A stretch of DNA of 64,000 nt from Candidatus Heimdallarchaeota archaeon LC_3 (GCA_001940645.1 MDVS01000117.1:8444-72443), one strand, 5' to 3'; positions 9,864 to 18,922 are shown, counted from the first letter of the stretch. Numbers and translations are program-made. Notes: generated by a model not told the origin, from the letters alone.

Positions 9864-10466
9864 TTAAACTAAATTTTCTAATTTTCCGAAATATGAGCTT
9901 AACACGCGATTTTGTGTAGCGCCACAATTCTTGCAACGCAAAAGATTTCGTTTTAGAACATGATTTACCTCTTGTCCGCAGGAATAACAGGTAGCACTTA
10001 TGACCCCCAAGTCACGTGATCCAAATAAGCTAACTCTATAATCAGGACTCGTAGATATTACCTTGCACAAAATATAATCTCCAGGTCGAACTCCATCATG
10101 AATTGCACGTATAAATCTATCCGATACATTAGATATGTGTATAATAGCATGAATAGTGAACTTTATTGACTGTAAACTATTTTTCTTGCCAAATTTGAAA
10201 TGTGTTAGGGTAACATTAGCAATTTGTTTTCGCAATTCAGTTACATATCCAAGCGCGAATGCTCCTTCTTTTGGAGAAAAAGCTTCTTTGCATGGAATAA
10301 TATTTACTAGATGATCTTTATCTTGTTTAAATTTTCCCAAAGTTTCAGAAATAACTTGCCCATCAATTTCAAAACAATTTTCACCAGGTGAAAATTCTTC
10401 TATTACACCCAAAACTTCTCCAGGTGTTACTATTTTATCCATATTATTTGTGGTGTTATCAGGCAT
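9864..10466 (-). CDS. csl4: Exosome RNA-binding subunit Csl4
   Basis: The 200-residue protein has the Csl4 order. An N-terminal domain starts TPGEVLGVIEEFSPGENC, a central S1 domain follows (about residues 70-150, with IHISNVSDRF and VRPGDYILCKVIS), and a C-terminal zinc ribbon ends it (CYSCGQEV ... LRCKNCG, about residues 163-182). Csl4 caps the archaeal exosome and recruits RNA and partners. The catalytic Rrp41/Rrp42 genes are not in this window. A small membrane protein gene follows its promoter side in the same orientation. Confidence 0.93.
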   Translation of the reverse strand: MPDNTTNNMDKIVTPGEVLGVIEEFSPGENCFEIDGQVISETLGKFKQDKDHLVNIIPCKEAFSPKEGAFALGYVTELRKQIANVTLTHFKFGKKNSLQSIKFTIHAIIHISNVSDRFIRAIHDGVRPGDYILCKVISTSPDYRVSLFGSRDLGVISATCYSCGQEVNHVLKRNLLRCKNCGATQNRVLSSYFGKLENLV

Positions 10467-10496
10467 AATGAAACAATCTCTATACTTTGTTACTGT

Positions 10497-10919
10497 TTAA
10501 TTATTTGCTACAGAAAAGTACAAGTAGCTGAATTCTAAAAATGCTATTAGCAGAAACATCATACCAATAAACATGTTTGTGAAGATTACAACAAATACGA
10601 GAAAAACTAATCCGAGAATTATGTATTCTGTAACATTCGCAGAAGGTAATCTAGAGGCCTCTTTAATAGTCACATAGGTAATCCAAGTAAAAAAGAAGCA
10701 CAATCCCCAAATAAGTAAATGGAAAGCATCTAAAAGAAGCTGAAAACCAAATATATCAGTATAAAGCCATCCTAAAAAGATATTCTCTTTTATTACATCA
10801 ACAGGAAAAAATATTAAATATAATTCTATTAACAAGGACCAAATTATCATTAAAAAACTAAAAATTAATGTTCTATTAATTTGATTCTCCCAAATAGATT
10901 TGTAAACTTTCATAGACAT
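10497..10919 (-). CDS. Small multi-pass membrane protein of unknown function
   Basis: The 140 residues contain about four hydrophobic spans: TLIFSFLMIIWSLLIELYLI, a segment around FQLLLDAFHLLIWGLCFF, ITYVTIKEA followed by YIILGLVFLVFVVIF, and MFIGMMFLLIAFLEFSYLY. There are no recognisable catalytic motifs. It is upstream of csl4 on the same strand, 30 bases apart, so the two may be cotranscribed. I do not recognise the family. Confidence 0.6.
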   Translation of the reverse strand: MSMKVYKSIWENQINRTLIFSFLMIIWSLLIELYLIFFPVDVIKENIFLGWLYTDIFGFQLLLDAFHLLIWGLCFFFTWITYVTIKEASRLPSANVTEYIILGLVFLVFVVIFTNMFIGMMFLLIAFLEFSYLYFSVANN

Positions 10920-11103
10920 ATTAATTCACTAATCAGATATATACATTTATTTGTTAACTAAAAATTCCCTGATGTAAACATTAAAGTTATTTTTATCTTC
11001 CTTCATGAAAATTTTAGATGTTACGATATATTATTTTTAAGTTTTTTAAAAACAATATATTTCCATTTAAAAATTAATTTGATTAAAGCCTAATTGTGAA
11101 ATT

Positions 11104-11176
11104 ATCTGCTCAGACTGGGGCGGCCTTTTTCATCAGTTTACAGAAACCTCTTGCCATTATATCATCATTTGCAGAT
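11104..11176 (-). ncRNA. C/D box sRNA, predicted 2'-O-methylation guide for the 23S rRNA P-loop
   Basis: Read on the minus strand, the 73-base element has a 6-bp terminal stem (ATCTGC at the 5' end, GCAGAT at the 3' end). It has box C ATGATGA (11162-11168), D' CTGT (11140-11143), C' TGATGA (11130-11135) and box D CTGA (11110-11113). The guide next to box D ends GGCCGCCCCAGT, complementary to the near-universal 23S segment ACUGGGGCGG that contains the P-loop. By the D+5 rule the paired target nucleotide is the G equivalent to E. coli G2251, which is Gm in E. coli (made there by RlmB). The D' guide target was not identified. It lies 40 bases downstream of pop5 in the same orientation, so it could be processed from that transcript. 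Confidence 0.9.
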
Positions 11177-11215
11177 AAATTATCTTCACAGATTTGTTAT
11201 TTTCTCATATTGTCT

Positions 11216-11581
11216 TTACCTTTTAGCATTAATTTCTATTAATTTTTTTATTATTAGTGATTTTTCAAGGTTTTTTAACCCTTTGATGGTTCCAGATATT
11301 TCCAAACTAAAAATAACAATTGGTTGCTTATCAAATTCTCGACAAAAAGCTAAACCCATTAGAAAGTTATCAACTGAATTTAAGGATACTCTAAATATTG
11401 CAAAAGGATTTGAACTAGAATAATGTAAATAAAGACCCATTTTAATAAGTCCTTTTGTGCCAAACAAACTATAGCAACTACTTGAAATTAATTTCCAGAG
11501 TTCTTGTTGTGTTAATGTTCTATTATAGCCATAAGTAAGGGCTATATATCTTGTTCGTTCAATTTTTGGATTATTTGACAT
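11216..11581 (-). CDS. rnp2: RNase P protein component 2 (Pop5)
   Basis: The 121-residue protein matches the Pop5/Rpp14 family: RYIALTYGYNRTLTQQELWKLI, SCYSLFGTKGLIKMGLYLHY and an IFRVSLNSVDNFLMGLAFC core, then the family's IVIFSLEISGTIKGLKN segment. Pop5 pairs with Rpp30, encoded just upstream, to form the heterodimer that activates the catalytic domain of RNase P RNA. It is the last coding gene of the eL15 - COG1325 - rnp3 - rnp2 operon. An ORF on the opposite strand (11151-11423) is a shadow. Confidence 0.88.
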   Translation of the reverse strand: MSNNPKIERTRYIALTYGYNRTLTQQELWKLISSSCYSLFGTKGLIKMGLYLHYSSSNPFAIFRVSLNSVDNFLMGLAFCREFDKQPIVIFSLEISGTIKGLKNLEKSLIIKKLIEINAKR

Positions 11582-11607
11582 ATCTAATGGACCATTTTAT
11601 TCTTGAG

Positions 11608-12339
11608 CTATTTTTCAATACGTATTATTCCGGGAGCTATAAAATCAGGACCTAATCTTTTTTGATTACGATTTAATCTTGTGTTCAATTTGATCTGAGA
11701 TAAATCAAAATAATACTCGTGATCAATATCCAGAAACGATAAAATTCCTTTAAGTTCATGCATTCCTATCAGATCATAATGAGATGAAGCGAAAGAACTA
11801 AAAATTATTGGAACTTCTTTAATATTAACTCTTTTCAGTGATTTCAGTAGGTTTCTTGATATTTTAATGAGATTTCGTTTAGGTTGAATGATTTTGGATA
11901 CAGGAATCTCTAAAAATTTTTCATTTTCATACATCATTCTCGCAGTAGAAAGATCTAATAATTGATGGATTAACAGCAAATCAAAAGTTAACGCATCAAT
12001 TCGTTGATCTTGAGAGGCCCATTTAGTCATTTCTGGACTATCACATTTTTGAACTAAAAAATGACATTTATTACGCCAAAAATCTATATTTTTTTTATTA
12101 TGATGTTTTTCACCCTGATCTTGGAGAGTTTTACGCAAATAAAGCTTGAAGTTTTCATTAAGAGATGAAATATTACCATTGGAAATTAATTCAGAAACTT
12201 TTTGGAAAAATAAATCATTTTTAAGTTCAATAATTGCGGAAGTAAATTTAAGAGACTTGAGAAGAAAGATGATATGGTCTAAGTCTGATTCAGCTAATTC
12301 GAGACACGTCTCGATCAATTGCATATTCCTTTTATCCAA
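11608..12339 (-). CDS. rnp3: RNase P protein component 3 (Rpp30)
   Basis: This 243-residue protein has the Rpp30 TIM-barrel-like fold. Landmarks are RIDALTFD, LLDLSTARMMYENEKFLEIP, and PIIFSSFASSHYDLIGMHELKGILSFL in the C-terminal third. It is the RNase P partner of Pop5. It overlaps the end of the upstream COG1325-type gene by 8 bases and ends 26 bases before rnp2, which implies an operon. The sequence is divergent but collinear with archaeal Rnp3. Confidence 0.88.
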   Translation of the reverse strand: MDKRNMQLIETCLELAESDLDHIIFLLKSLKFTSAIIELKNDLFFQKVSELISNGNISSLNENFKLYLRKTLQDQGEKHHNKKNIDFWRNKCHFLVQKCDSPEMTKWASQDQRIDALTFDLLLIHQLLDLSTARMMYENEKFLEIPVSKIIQPKRNLIKISRNLLKSLKRVNIKEVPIIFSSFASSHYDLIGMHELKGILSFLDIDHEYYFDLSQIKLNTRLNRNQKRLGPDFIAPGIIRIEK

Positions 12340-12841
12340 AAAGTTGTTTATTGAGAAATTTCTTTAACCTACTTTCGTTATTTTTTATGTTATTTAGAAT
12401 AAAAAACTTGAAAACAATTTTAACTATATCTGAACCTTCATCAAGTCGAAATTGTCTTGATTTAATTACTTCTTGTTTATTGATTCTTAAATATAATGAA
12501 TTATTTTTGGAATTAAATCGCTCCCAAAATAATTCAAAATCGGGTTTAGGGGAAAAATTATTCATTAATTCTGTAAAAATTTTTGAATTTATTTTTTTAT
12601 TGCCAGATTGAATTTTAAATAACTTAATTCGATTTTTATGATAACCTTGTAAATGGTGAACTGTTATTAGGTTTTGAAGTTGATCCCGTAATTCAGTTGG
12701 AAAAAAATATTTTATGATTTTATTAATTTTATATTTAGATTCAGTCTCATGCTGAGATAATTCTATTAATACAGTTGAAATCTGAAGATCAGCTGACATT
12801 AGATAGCACGTGAGGAAATTAAGAGATATGTTATTATCCAA
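12332..12841 (-). CDS. Predicted exosome-associated RNA-binding protein (COG1325-type)
   Basis: The 169-residue protein resembles the small archaeal family encoded between rpl15e and rnp3. Landmarks are a HETESKYKINKIIKYFFP segment (family h-TE..kv), HHLQGYHKNRIKLFK in the place of the usual GhxGNpI, and SLYLRINKQEVIKSRQFRL. The family is predicted to bind RNA and has been linked with exosome genes. Gene order supports the call strongly: it begins exactly where eL15 ends and overlaps rnp3. Confidence 0.78.
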   Translation of the reverse strand: MDNNISLNFLTCYLMSADLQISTVLIELSQHETESKYKINKIIKYFFPTELRDQLQNLITVHHLQGYHKNRIKLFKIQSGNKKINSKIFTELMNNFSPKPDFELFWERFNSKNNSLYLRINKQEVIKSRQFRLDEGSDIVKIVFKFFILNNIKNNESRLKKFLNKQLFG

Positions 12842-13435
12842 TTAACGTTGGTTTACTCCTCTAAATCTCTCTGCCCCTTTACCTTTATTCCTGAGTCCTC
12901 TTGATTTTCTTGCAGAACTAGTCAATCCACGTAAACTTCTACCTTTATGCCTTTGTTTTATTCTTTTATCTGGAGATAAAATATCTGGACTCATCCAATT
13001 ATAATTTTTATCAGCCATTATTACAGGGTGAAAGGGATCAATTAAAATAACTTCATAATAGAGAGCTTTTCCATCTTTACCCACTAAATAAGAATTTAAA
13101 ACCTCAAGATTACGGTATTTTCGTGCAGCTCTGTTCTCTGCTATTGTTTGTCTTGAAAAGTTAGCAGTAATACGGCTTACTCCCATTCTTTTTGATCTTC
13201 TTCCCTTTGTGGGTCGTGATTTCCTTCTGCCTCCACGTGATGTTTTTGATCGTACTAAAACAATACCTTGTTTAGGTTTATATCCCAAACTCCTAGCACG
13301 TGTCAAATTTGTTGGACGTTTTATCTTTATAACTGAAGTTTCCTTTCGCCACTTAATAAGACGTTGTCTCTTAAGTTCATTTGATTCTTCTTTATGATTT
13401 TTCCTAAACTGAGAAATATATTTGTACATGGCCAT
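12842..13435 (-). CDS. rpl15e: Ribosomal protein eL15
   Basis: The sequence is unmistakable eL15: MAMYKYISQFRKN at the start, RLIKWRKE, RARSLGYKPKQGIVLVRSK, RGGRRKSRPTKGRRSKRMG, VLNSYLVGKDGKALYYEVIL and a basic tail ending GKGAERFRGVNQR. It binds 23S rRNA. An ATG at 13450 would add five residues. The ATG at 13435 gives the family N-terminus MxMYKYI and is preferred. It is the first gene of the RNase P operon, so ribosome synthesis and RNase P protein supply are coupled. Confidence 0.97.
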   Translation of the reverse strand: MAMYKYISQFRKNHKEESNELKRQRLIKWRKETSVIKIKRPTNLTRARSLGYKPKQGIVLVRSKTSRGGRRKSRPTKGRRSKRMGVSRITANFSRQTIAENRAARKYRNLEVLNSYLVGKDGKALYYEVILIDPFHPVIMADKNYNWMSPDILSPDKRIKQRHKGRSLRGLTSSARKSRGLRNKGKGAERFRGVNQR

Positions 13436-13615
13436 TTTATTAACGTCCAATTAGCTATTTATGAAATGAAAAATAATCACAAGACTAAATTAATAATTGA
13501 ATGAGATGATTAAGTAAGTTATAATCTTAAAATCTAATTTATATTCCTCATGAAACAAATAGAACCAAATTAGAATGGAAAACAAACCTTATCAATATAT
13601 GTTTTTACCAATAAG

Positions 13616-14206
13616 ATGGATAAAATGAACGTGCGAAACCATAAAAAGAAGAAAAAAAGAAAAGATGAAAAAAAAGAAGACATTATCTTAGATGAAAATG
13701 GTATACCTATTGGATTATCACAAGATACAATTAAAGAATTGGCACCAAGACTACATGATGAAATGACCAAAGGATCGAGCGCTCTCAAAATTGATGAAGT
13801 CAATGATGAATATTATAACGATGATGAATTAAGTCAGGACAATGATTTTATCAAAGGGATCGATAATGAAGAGGATTATTCAAATCCAGAAATCAAAATA
13901 ACAACAAAAACAAATTATGAAATAGATTATTTAGAAGGATTCGATCCATCAGCAGTTGATTTTATAAGAAGAGCAAAAACGTTGGAAGAAGCTCTTGAAA
14001 TAATAGAATATTTAGAGAAAAAAAAAGAGTTGGATCCCGATCAAGTAGTAGAATTAAGAACTAAATTAAAAAATCATGGCTTAGAATCCTTTGGTAGTCA
14101 TAAGAAGGATGGACATTATTTTCAGTTAGCTGGAGACCATCGATTAAAAGAAAAAATGAAACTTATTAAAAGAAAAGACAACAATTCTACAACTAAGAAT
14201 GGCTGA
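13616..14206 (+). CDS. DUF2095-like archaeal protein
   Basis: The 196-residue protein has a highly charged N-terminus (a long Lys run), an acidic middle and a conserved C-terminal half: DPSAVDFIRRAKTLEEALEI, IEYLEKKKELDPDQVVELR and GLESFGSHKKDGHYF. This pattern fits the archaeal DUF2095 family, assigned from memory. Function is unknown. It is divergent from the eL15 operon and 77 bases upstream of the OBG GTPase gene on the same strand. ATG at 13616 is used; a second ATG at 13625 is possible. Confidence 0.6.
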   Translation: MDKMNVRNHKKKKKRKDEKKEDIILDENGIPIGLSQDTIKELAPRLHDEMTKGSSALKIDEVNDEYYNDDELSQDNDFIKGIDNEEDYSNPEIKITTKTNYEIDYLEGFDPSAVDFIRRAKTLEEALEIIEYLEKKKELDPDQVVELRTKLKNHGLESFGSHKKDGHYFQLAGDHRLKEKMKLIKRKDNNSTTKNG

Positions 14207-14282
14207 AATTCTTACCAAAAATTAAGTGGTCTCCCAAATATTATTATTTTGAATTAGACAAACAAGCAAATGAGGATTAATC

Positions 14283-15485
14283 TTGCTAATAGGAATTGTG
14301 GGAAAACCATCTTCGGGAAAAAGTACGTTAATCAATGCTATAACAAAAAGTGATATTGCTAAAACTGGTTCTTATCCTTTTACAACAATCGATTCTAATC
14401 GTGGAACTGGATTTGCATACAAAAAATGTGTATGTAGAGAAATGGAAAAAAAATGTAATCAATGTATAGAAGTATCAAATTCAGAAACACTTAGGCCAAT
14501 CCAAGTAAAACTAATTGACGTTGCCGGATTAGTTCCCGGTGCACATGAAGGACGAGGATTAGGAAATAAATTCTTAAGTGATTTATCAGAAGCAGATATT
14601 CTGTTACATGTGGTTGATACATCAGGATCATTAAATGAAGAGGGAGAAGAAGTACCAATTGGAACTTATGATCCTGTTAAAGATGTGAATTTTTTAGAAG
14701 AGGAAATTTCATTCTGGATCGCTGGGATTCTTGAACACGGCTGGGACAGAATTAAACGATCAGCTAGGTCTACTAAGACACCAGTAGAAGACGTACTGGC
14801 TGAAAGGTTGTCTGGAATAAAAATTAATCGTCATCAAATAAAAAAAGTCTTTCTTAAAACAGAATTAAACTTACCCCTAGATATTGGCGAATGGAAAAAA
14901 GAAGAATTAATAATTTTCTCGAGGGAAGTTCGAAAAGTTTCAAAACCGATAATAATAATTGCTAATAAAATCGATCGCCCAAAAGCAAAAGAAAATCTTG
15001 AAAGATTAAAAGATTACTTTCCGAAGTATGAAATCATACCTGTAAGTGCTTTATCAGATATATTATTACAAAATTTACATAAAAAAGGGAAAATTGAATA
15101 TAAACCACTTGAAGGAAAATTAAGGAAAATAAATTTGACAGATAAAGAATCAGCAACAATTGATAAAATTCAAGAAAATATTTTAGATAAATTTGAAAAT
15201 ACCGGAATACCTTTCATTCTGACTAAATGTATTGAGTTGTTGGAATATGTTATTGCCTTCCCAGTTGCTGATATTCAAAAGTTAACAGATGGATTAGGAG
15301 ATAAAGTTCTTCCTGATACTTTTTTATTACCAAAAGGAACAACAGCTAGAGAATTTGCTGGATACATTCATAAAGACTTATATGATAGTTTTGTGTGTGG
15401 AATTGATGCTCGTACAAGTAAGAAATTAAGCGAAAGTTACGAAGTTAAAGATCGAGACATAATAAAAATTCAAAGCTCAAAGTGA
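14283..15485 (+). CDS. OBG/YchF-related GTPase with C-terminal TGS domain
   Basis: The 400-residue protein starts directly with the P-loop, GIVGKPSSGKSTL. It has the OBG-type switch region and G3 (IDVAGLVPGAHEGRGLGNKFL), G4 IANKIDRPKA and G5 PVSAL. A TGS domain lies at the C-terminus (LPKGTTAREFAGYIHKDLYD). A CxC...CxxC cluster at about residues 40-57 (CVCREMEKKCNQC) is seen in the archaeal subgroup of this family. These GTPases associate with ribosomes. The start is TTG at 14283; no upstream in-frame ATG precedes the P-loop. Confidence 0.9.
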   Translation: MLIGIVGKPSSGKSTLINAITKSDIAKTGSYPFTTIDSNRGTGFAYKKCVCREMEKKCNQCIEVSNSETLRPIQVKLIDVAGLVPGAHEGRGLGNKFLSDLSEADILLHVVDTSGSLNEEGEEVPIGTYDPVKDVNFLEEEISFWIAGILEHGWDRIKRSARSTKTPVEDVLAERLSGIKINRHQIKKVFLKTELNLPLDIGEWKKEELIIFSREVRKVSKPIIIIANKIDRPKAKENLERLKDYFPKYEIIPVSALSDILLQNLHKKGKIEYKPLEGKLRKINLTDKESATIDKIQENILDKFENTGIPFILTKCIELLEYVIAFPVADIQKLTDGLGDKVLPDTFLLPKGTTAREFAGYIHKDLYDSFVCGIDARTSKKLSESYEVKDRDIIKIQSSK

Positions 15486-15583
15486 TAGAAAAGAAAAACA
15501 GAACGAAAATTATATTTTAAAATTCAAAAAAACTATCAAATAATTGTAACTATTTACTGATTAATAGCTCATGGTAGATATTC

Positions 15584-16354
15584 ATGCCTTTAGGATTTTT
15601 TAGAAAGAAAAAAGAAGAAGAAAAAGCAAATCAAAAGAACTCTGAAAACAATAAATCGACACCAACTCGGATAGCACGCTCTTCAGATATGAAAAGAGCA
15701 GTAATAAAACCTAAACGAAGATCTGTAATTGTAAAACGGCGAGGAGGAGCAACTAGTTCAAAACGAACACAACAAACTAAAAGAGCAGATTTTTTCATGA
15801 AACTTGTTCTCTGCGGAGATGGAGCAGTTGGTAAAACCGCATTAAGAGAAAGATATCTTGGTAGGGGATTTTCTCAATCATATCTTCAAACAATAGGAGC
15901 AGATTTTGCTACTACTGATAAAGATCTTAATATTGATGGAAAAAACAAATCTGTTCAATACCAAATATGGGATTTAGCAGGACAAAATGAATTTCAAAGT
16001 ATACGTGGTTCATATTACGAGGGTTGTTTTGGATCTTTAATGGTTTTTGATGTAACACGTCCAGAATCTTTTAACAATCTTCCTAATTGGATAAATGAAT
16101 TATGGGATAATTCAGGTAAAGGAGCTGTTCCTATTGTATTATTGGGTAACAAAGTTGACCTTAAAGATAAATTCCCAGAACATGTAAGAGATGAAGAAAT
16201 CAGATCCTTCGTAGAAAAATTAAATGAAAAATGTCGACCTAATAATTTTGAGGTATCTTATTTGGAAACTTCAGCTCTTACTGGTAAAAACGTAGAACAG
16301 GCCTTCCAAATGTTAGGAGTTAATGTTGTTAGGTGGGTTATGTCTAAAAAATAA
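15584..16354 (+). CDS. Ras-superfamily small GTPase, eukaryotic-like
   Basis: All G motifs of Rab/Ras-type GTPases are present: GDGAVGKTA (residues 78-86), switch I with the conserved Thr in LQTIGADF (residue 103), G3 WDLAGQ (129-134), G4 GNKVDL (188-193) and G5 ETSAL near 232. A long, strongly basic N-terminal extension of about 68 residues precedes the G domain. There is no C-terminal cysteine for prenylation, so any membrane contact would have to use the basic N-terminus (inference). Such GTPases are abundant in Asgard archaea. It is 50 bases upstream of the HEAT-repeat gene, a probable operon. Confidence 0.93.
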   Translation: MPLGFFRKKKEEEKANQKNSENNKSTPTRIARSSDMKRAVIKPKRRSVIVKRRGGATSSKRTQQTKRADFFMKLVLCGDGAVGKTALRERYLGRGFSQSYLQTIGADFATTDKDLNIDGKNKSVQYQIWDLAGQNEFQSIRGSYYEGCFGSLMVFDVTRPESFNNLPNWINELWDNSGKGAVPIVLLGNKVDLKDKFPEHVRDEEIRSFVEKLNEKCRPNNFEVSYLETSALTGKNVEQAFQMLGVNVVRWVMSKK

Positions 16355-16404
16355 TTTTTATCAAGTTTCAAATTTAAATTTCCAATTATTAAGAAGATGA
16401 TAAT

Positions 16405-18918
16405 ATGAGCGTTAAAGATATTAAAAAATTACTAGAAAAATCTCAACCCGATCAAGTGGCTCAACGATTTCAAACTAAGGCTTTGAATTCGTTGGGTGAA
16501 ATTCTTACCAAAGAAAAATCCATTGACACTCAAAACAATGCATTAATTGCTTATCGATTAATCTCAGAATCTACTGGATCATTATCTCGTCGAGAAATAA
16601 ATCCACTAATTGATGCTCTAGGAGGAATTAATCCCAATTGCAAAGATGAAATAGTTCGAACATTAAATCAGTTAGGAGATTTAGCAGTTGCTGGATTGCT
16701 AAACAAATCATTACAAATAGATAAGGAAAATGTCAGAAATTATTATTATGATATTTTAGGGGAAATTGATGAGAAAATAGTAACTGAAACATTGTTAGCT
16801 GAAAAAATAACTTCTCCTGGAAAAGCTCTAAGTCTAGAAATTTTAGTAAAAATTAACGACAAACGATTTGCAGATAGTGATTTATCAGTTTATGACAAAT
16901 TATTAGATTATAGTTTGGAAATAGAATCAATAAAAAATGCTGTATTATCTGGACTGAATTCCTCAGATTTAGAGAAAAATATACGGGCTGTTGATTTATG
17001 TTCTAAATATTTAACTGTTTCAACTGAACTAGTTTCAAATTTGTCTAATAAACTGAATTCAAGTAAGGAAGTTGAATTGGTTATTCACACCCTTAAAGCT
17101 TTAGGGGCTATTGGCTCAGATGCAGCCATAAATGGAATTAGTAACAAAATATCAGGAAATAATCAAAAAGAAATTAGAATGGCAGCTATTTATGCAATGG
17201 GGGAAGTTAAAACCGGCAGTTCAAAAGCAATTAATATTTTAATTCAAGAATCATTGTATGATAAAGATGATGACATTAGATTTAAAACTATTAATGCCTT
17301 GGGAAAAATTGGTGAACCTGCTGCACCAATATTAGTCCAGTTATTGCAAAAAGAAGAAAATATAAATCCAATTGAAATTGCCTTAAAAAGGGTAGGGGAA
17401 CCAGCCGTTTCGCACTTGTTGAATGCACTAGCAGACAAAAAAACACGAAAAAATGCAATTGATTTAGCTAAACTAATTTTAACTCCTAAATATGGGCTAT
17501 CTGGAACTGTAGCTAAACTTATTGAATATTTAGGCGATAAAAGTTCTGAAATTCAAGAAGAGGTTGTTAATACAATAATAGAAATGGGTGATCCTGGTCT
17601 TGAAAGTGTTATGAGAGCATTAAATTCCCCAAATCAACAAGTTCGCGATAATAGTATCGAAATCCTTAATCGATTTGGAACAATGAATATTCATCTTTTC
17701 TTAGAAAATATAGTTAAAGATAAATCAAAAATCGTTCAAGCAGCTGAATTATTAGCCTTACTAGCTATTTATCAACTAGATGACGATTTGAAAGCCTTTT
17801 CTTTTGAGCAATTCGAAACTTTACTTGAAAATCCAGATTATAACGAACACGTTCAACAAGCAGTATTTGATAATGTGTTAGAGAATATTTCAAGAGATTC
17901 TAATCCAGATACTCGATTTGCTTTTGGTCAAGTTGCTTATTATCTTGGTCGGCCAGCTCTAAATGATTTATTTAATTTATTAAATGATAAAGATGATAGT
18001 ATTGCTGAAGTAGCCTTAGATTCATTAGGATTATTAAAGTATCCAGAAGAAACCAAATATGAAATCGCTAAAAAACTACATGCTAAGGCTTCAAATATTC
18101 GTCTTGCAGCTGTAAAGGCTTTAGGGAACCTAGAAGATAATTCAAGTATCCCATATTTAATAGAAGCATTATTGGATCAGGATGAAGAAATTCAAGATTC
18201 TGCAAGTGCTGCTATTAATCAGATTGGAGAAGTTGGATTACCTGCATTAATTGAAACAATGAACCACAAAGAACCAAGAATGAGAGATCGTGTAGCAAAT
18301 TTAATAGCTTCACATGGAGAGAGAGCTTGGGAACCTTTATTAGAAAGATTAAATTCAAGAGATTCTAATTTCCAGCACACTGCAATTGAAGTGATAGGAC
18401 AATTAGGAAATAATTTTGCAGAACGATTATTAACGTACGTTCAAACTTCTTTAGACGAAAACACTCAATTAACTTCCATTCAAGGCTTAGGAAAGTTACA
18501 ATATAGACCAGCAATTCCCTTCATTGTTAATTCTATCCAGAATAATGATAAAAGGATAAGAAATGCAATATCTATGGCCCATAATTACTATAAAGAAGAA
18601 TTAAGTGAAGTTATTCTCCAAGATCTCGAAAAATCCTTTGGCAATGCAGAAAAAGCTATTATTGATTATTTACAAAAAGATTCTGATTCTAGATGGCTAA
18701 TCATACCAGTTATTAATAAACTTGCAGAAAAAACACCAAAATCGATAATTTATCTTGATTTATTGAAGAAATTTGGTGATAAAAGAATAACAGAAACGTT
18801 TCTAGATCTATTAAAAAATGATCAACTAGAAGAAGTTAATAGTCTTTTAGGAATTATGCAGCAATTTACTGATCTGATTAAGCTTGTGGAAAAAGTTTCT
18901 GCTAATGTTCCAAGATAA
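16405..18918 (+). CDS. Large HEAT-repeat scaffold protein
   Basis: The 837 residues are almost entirely PBS-lyase-type HEAT repeats, roughly twenty helical pairs. Examples are IRMAAIYAMGEVKTGSSKAI, IRFKTINALGKIGEPAAPIL, IRLAAVKALGNLEDNSSIPY and FQHTAIEVIGQLGNNFAERL. No enzymatic domain, signal peptide or membrane span is seen, so it is probably a cytosolic protein-protein scaffold. Tight linkage to the Ras-like GTPase suggests it may be its effector or regulator (inference from gene order only). Confidence 0.85.
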   Translation: MSVKDIKKLLEKSQPDQVAQRFQTKALNSLGEILTKEKSIDTQNNALIAYRLISESTGSLSRREINPLIDALGGINPNCKDEIVRTLNQLGDLAVAGLLNKSLQIDKENVRNYYYDILGEIDEKIVTETLLAEKITSPGKALSLEILVKINDKRFADSDLSVYDKLLDYSLEIESIKNAVLSGLNSSDLEKNIRAVDLCSKYLTVSTELVSNLSNKLNSSKEVELVIHTLKALGAIGSDAAINGISNKISGNNQKEIRMAAIYAMGEVKTGSSKAINILIQESLYDKDDDIRFKTINALGKIGEPAAPILVQLLQKEENINPIEIALKRVGEPAVSHLLNALADKKTRKNAIDLAKLILTPKYGLSGTVAKLIEYLGDKSSEIQEEVVNTIIEMGDPGLESVMRALNSPNQQVRDNSIEILNRFGTMNIHLFLENIVKDKSKIVQAAELLALLAIYQLDDDLKAFSFEQFETLLENPDYNEHVQQAVFDNVLENISRDSNPDTRFAFGQVAYYLGRPALNDLFNLLNDKDDSIAEVALDSLGLLKYPEETKYEIAKKLHAKASNIRLAAVKALGNLEDNSSIPYLIEALLDQDEEIQDSASAAINQIGEVGLPALIETMNHKEPRMRDRVANLIASHGERAWEPLLERLNSRDSNFQHTAIEVIGQLGNNFAERLLTYVQTSLDENTQLTSIQGLGKLQYRPAIPFIVNSIQNNDKRIRNAISMAHNYYKEELSEVILQDLEKSFGNAEKAIIDYLQKDSDSRWLIIPVINKLAEKTPKSIIYLDLLKKFGDKRITETFLDLLKNDQLEEVNSLLGIMQQFTDLIKLVEKVSANVPR

Positions 18919-18922
18919 ATGG

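Noticed and set aside
11151..11423. 90-codon plus-strand ORF.
   Set aside because: Lies antisense over pop5 and the C/D sRNA, both well supported on the other strand.
16405..18918. Internal repetitiveness as possible DNA repeats or CRISPR-like array.
   Set aside because: The periodicity is protein-level HEAT repeats with diverged DNA; no CRISPR array or cas gene is seen anywhere in the window.
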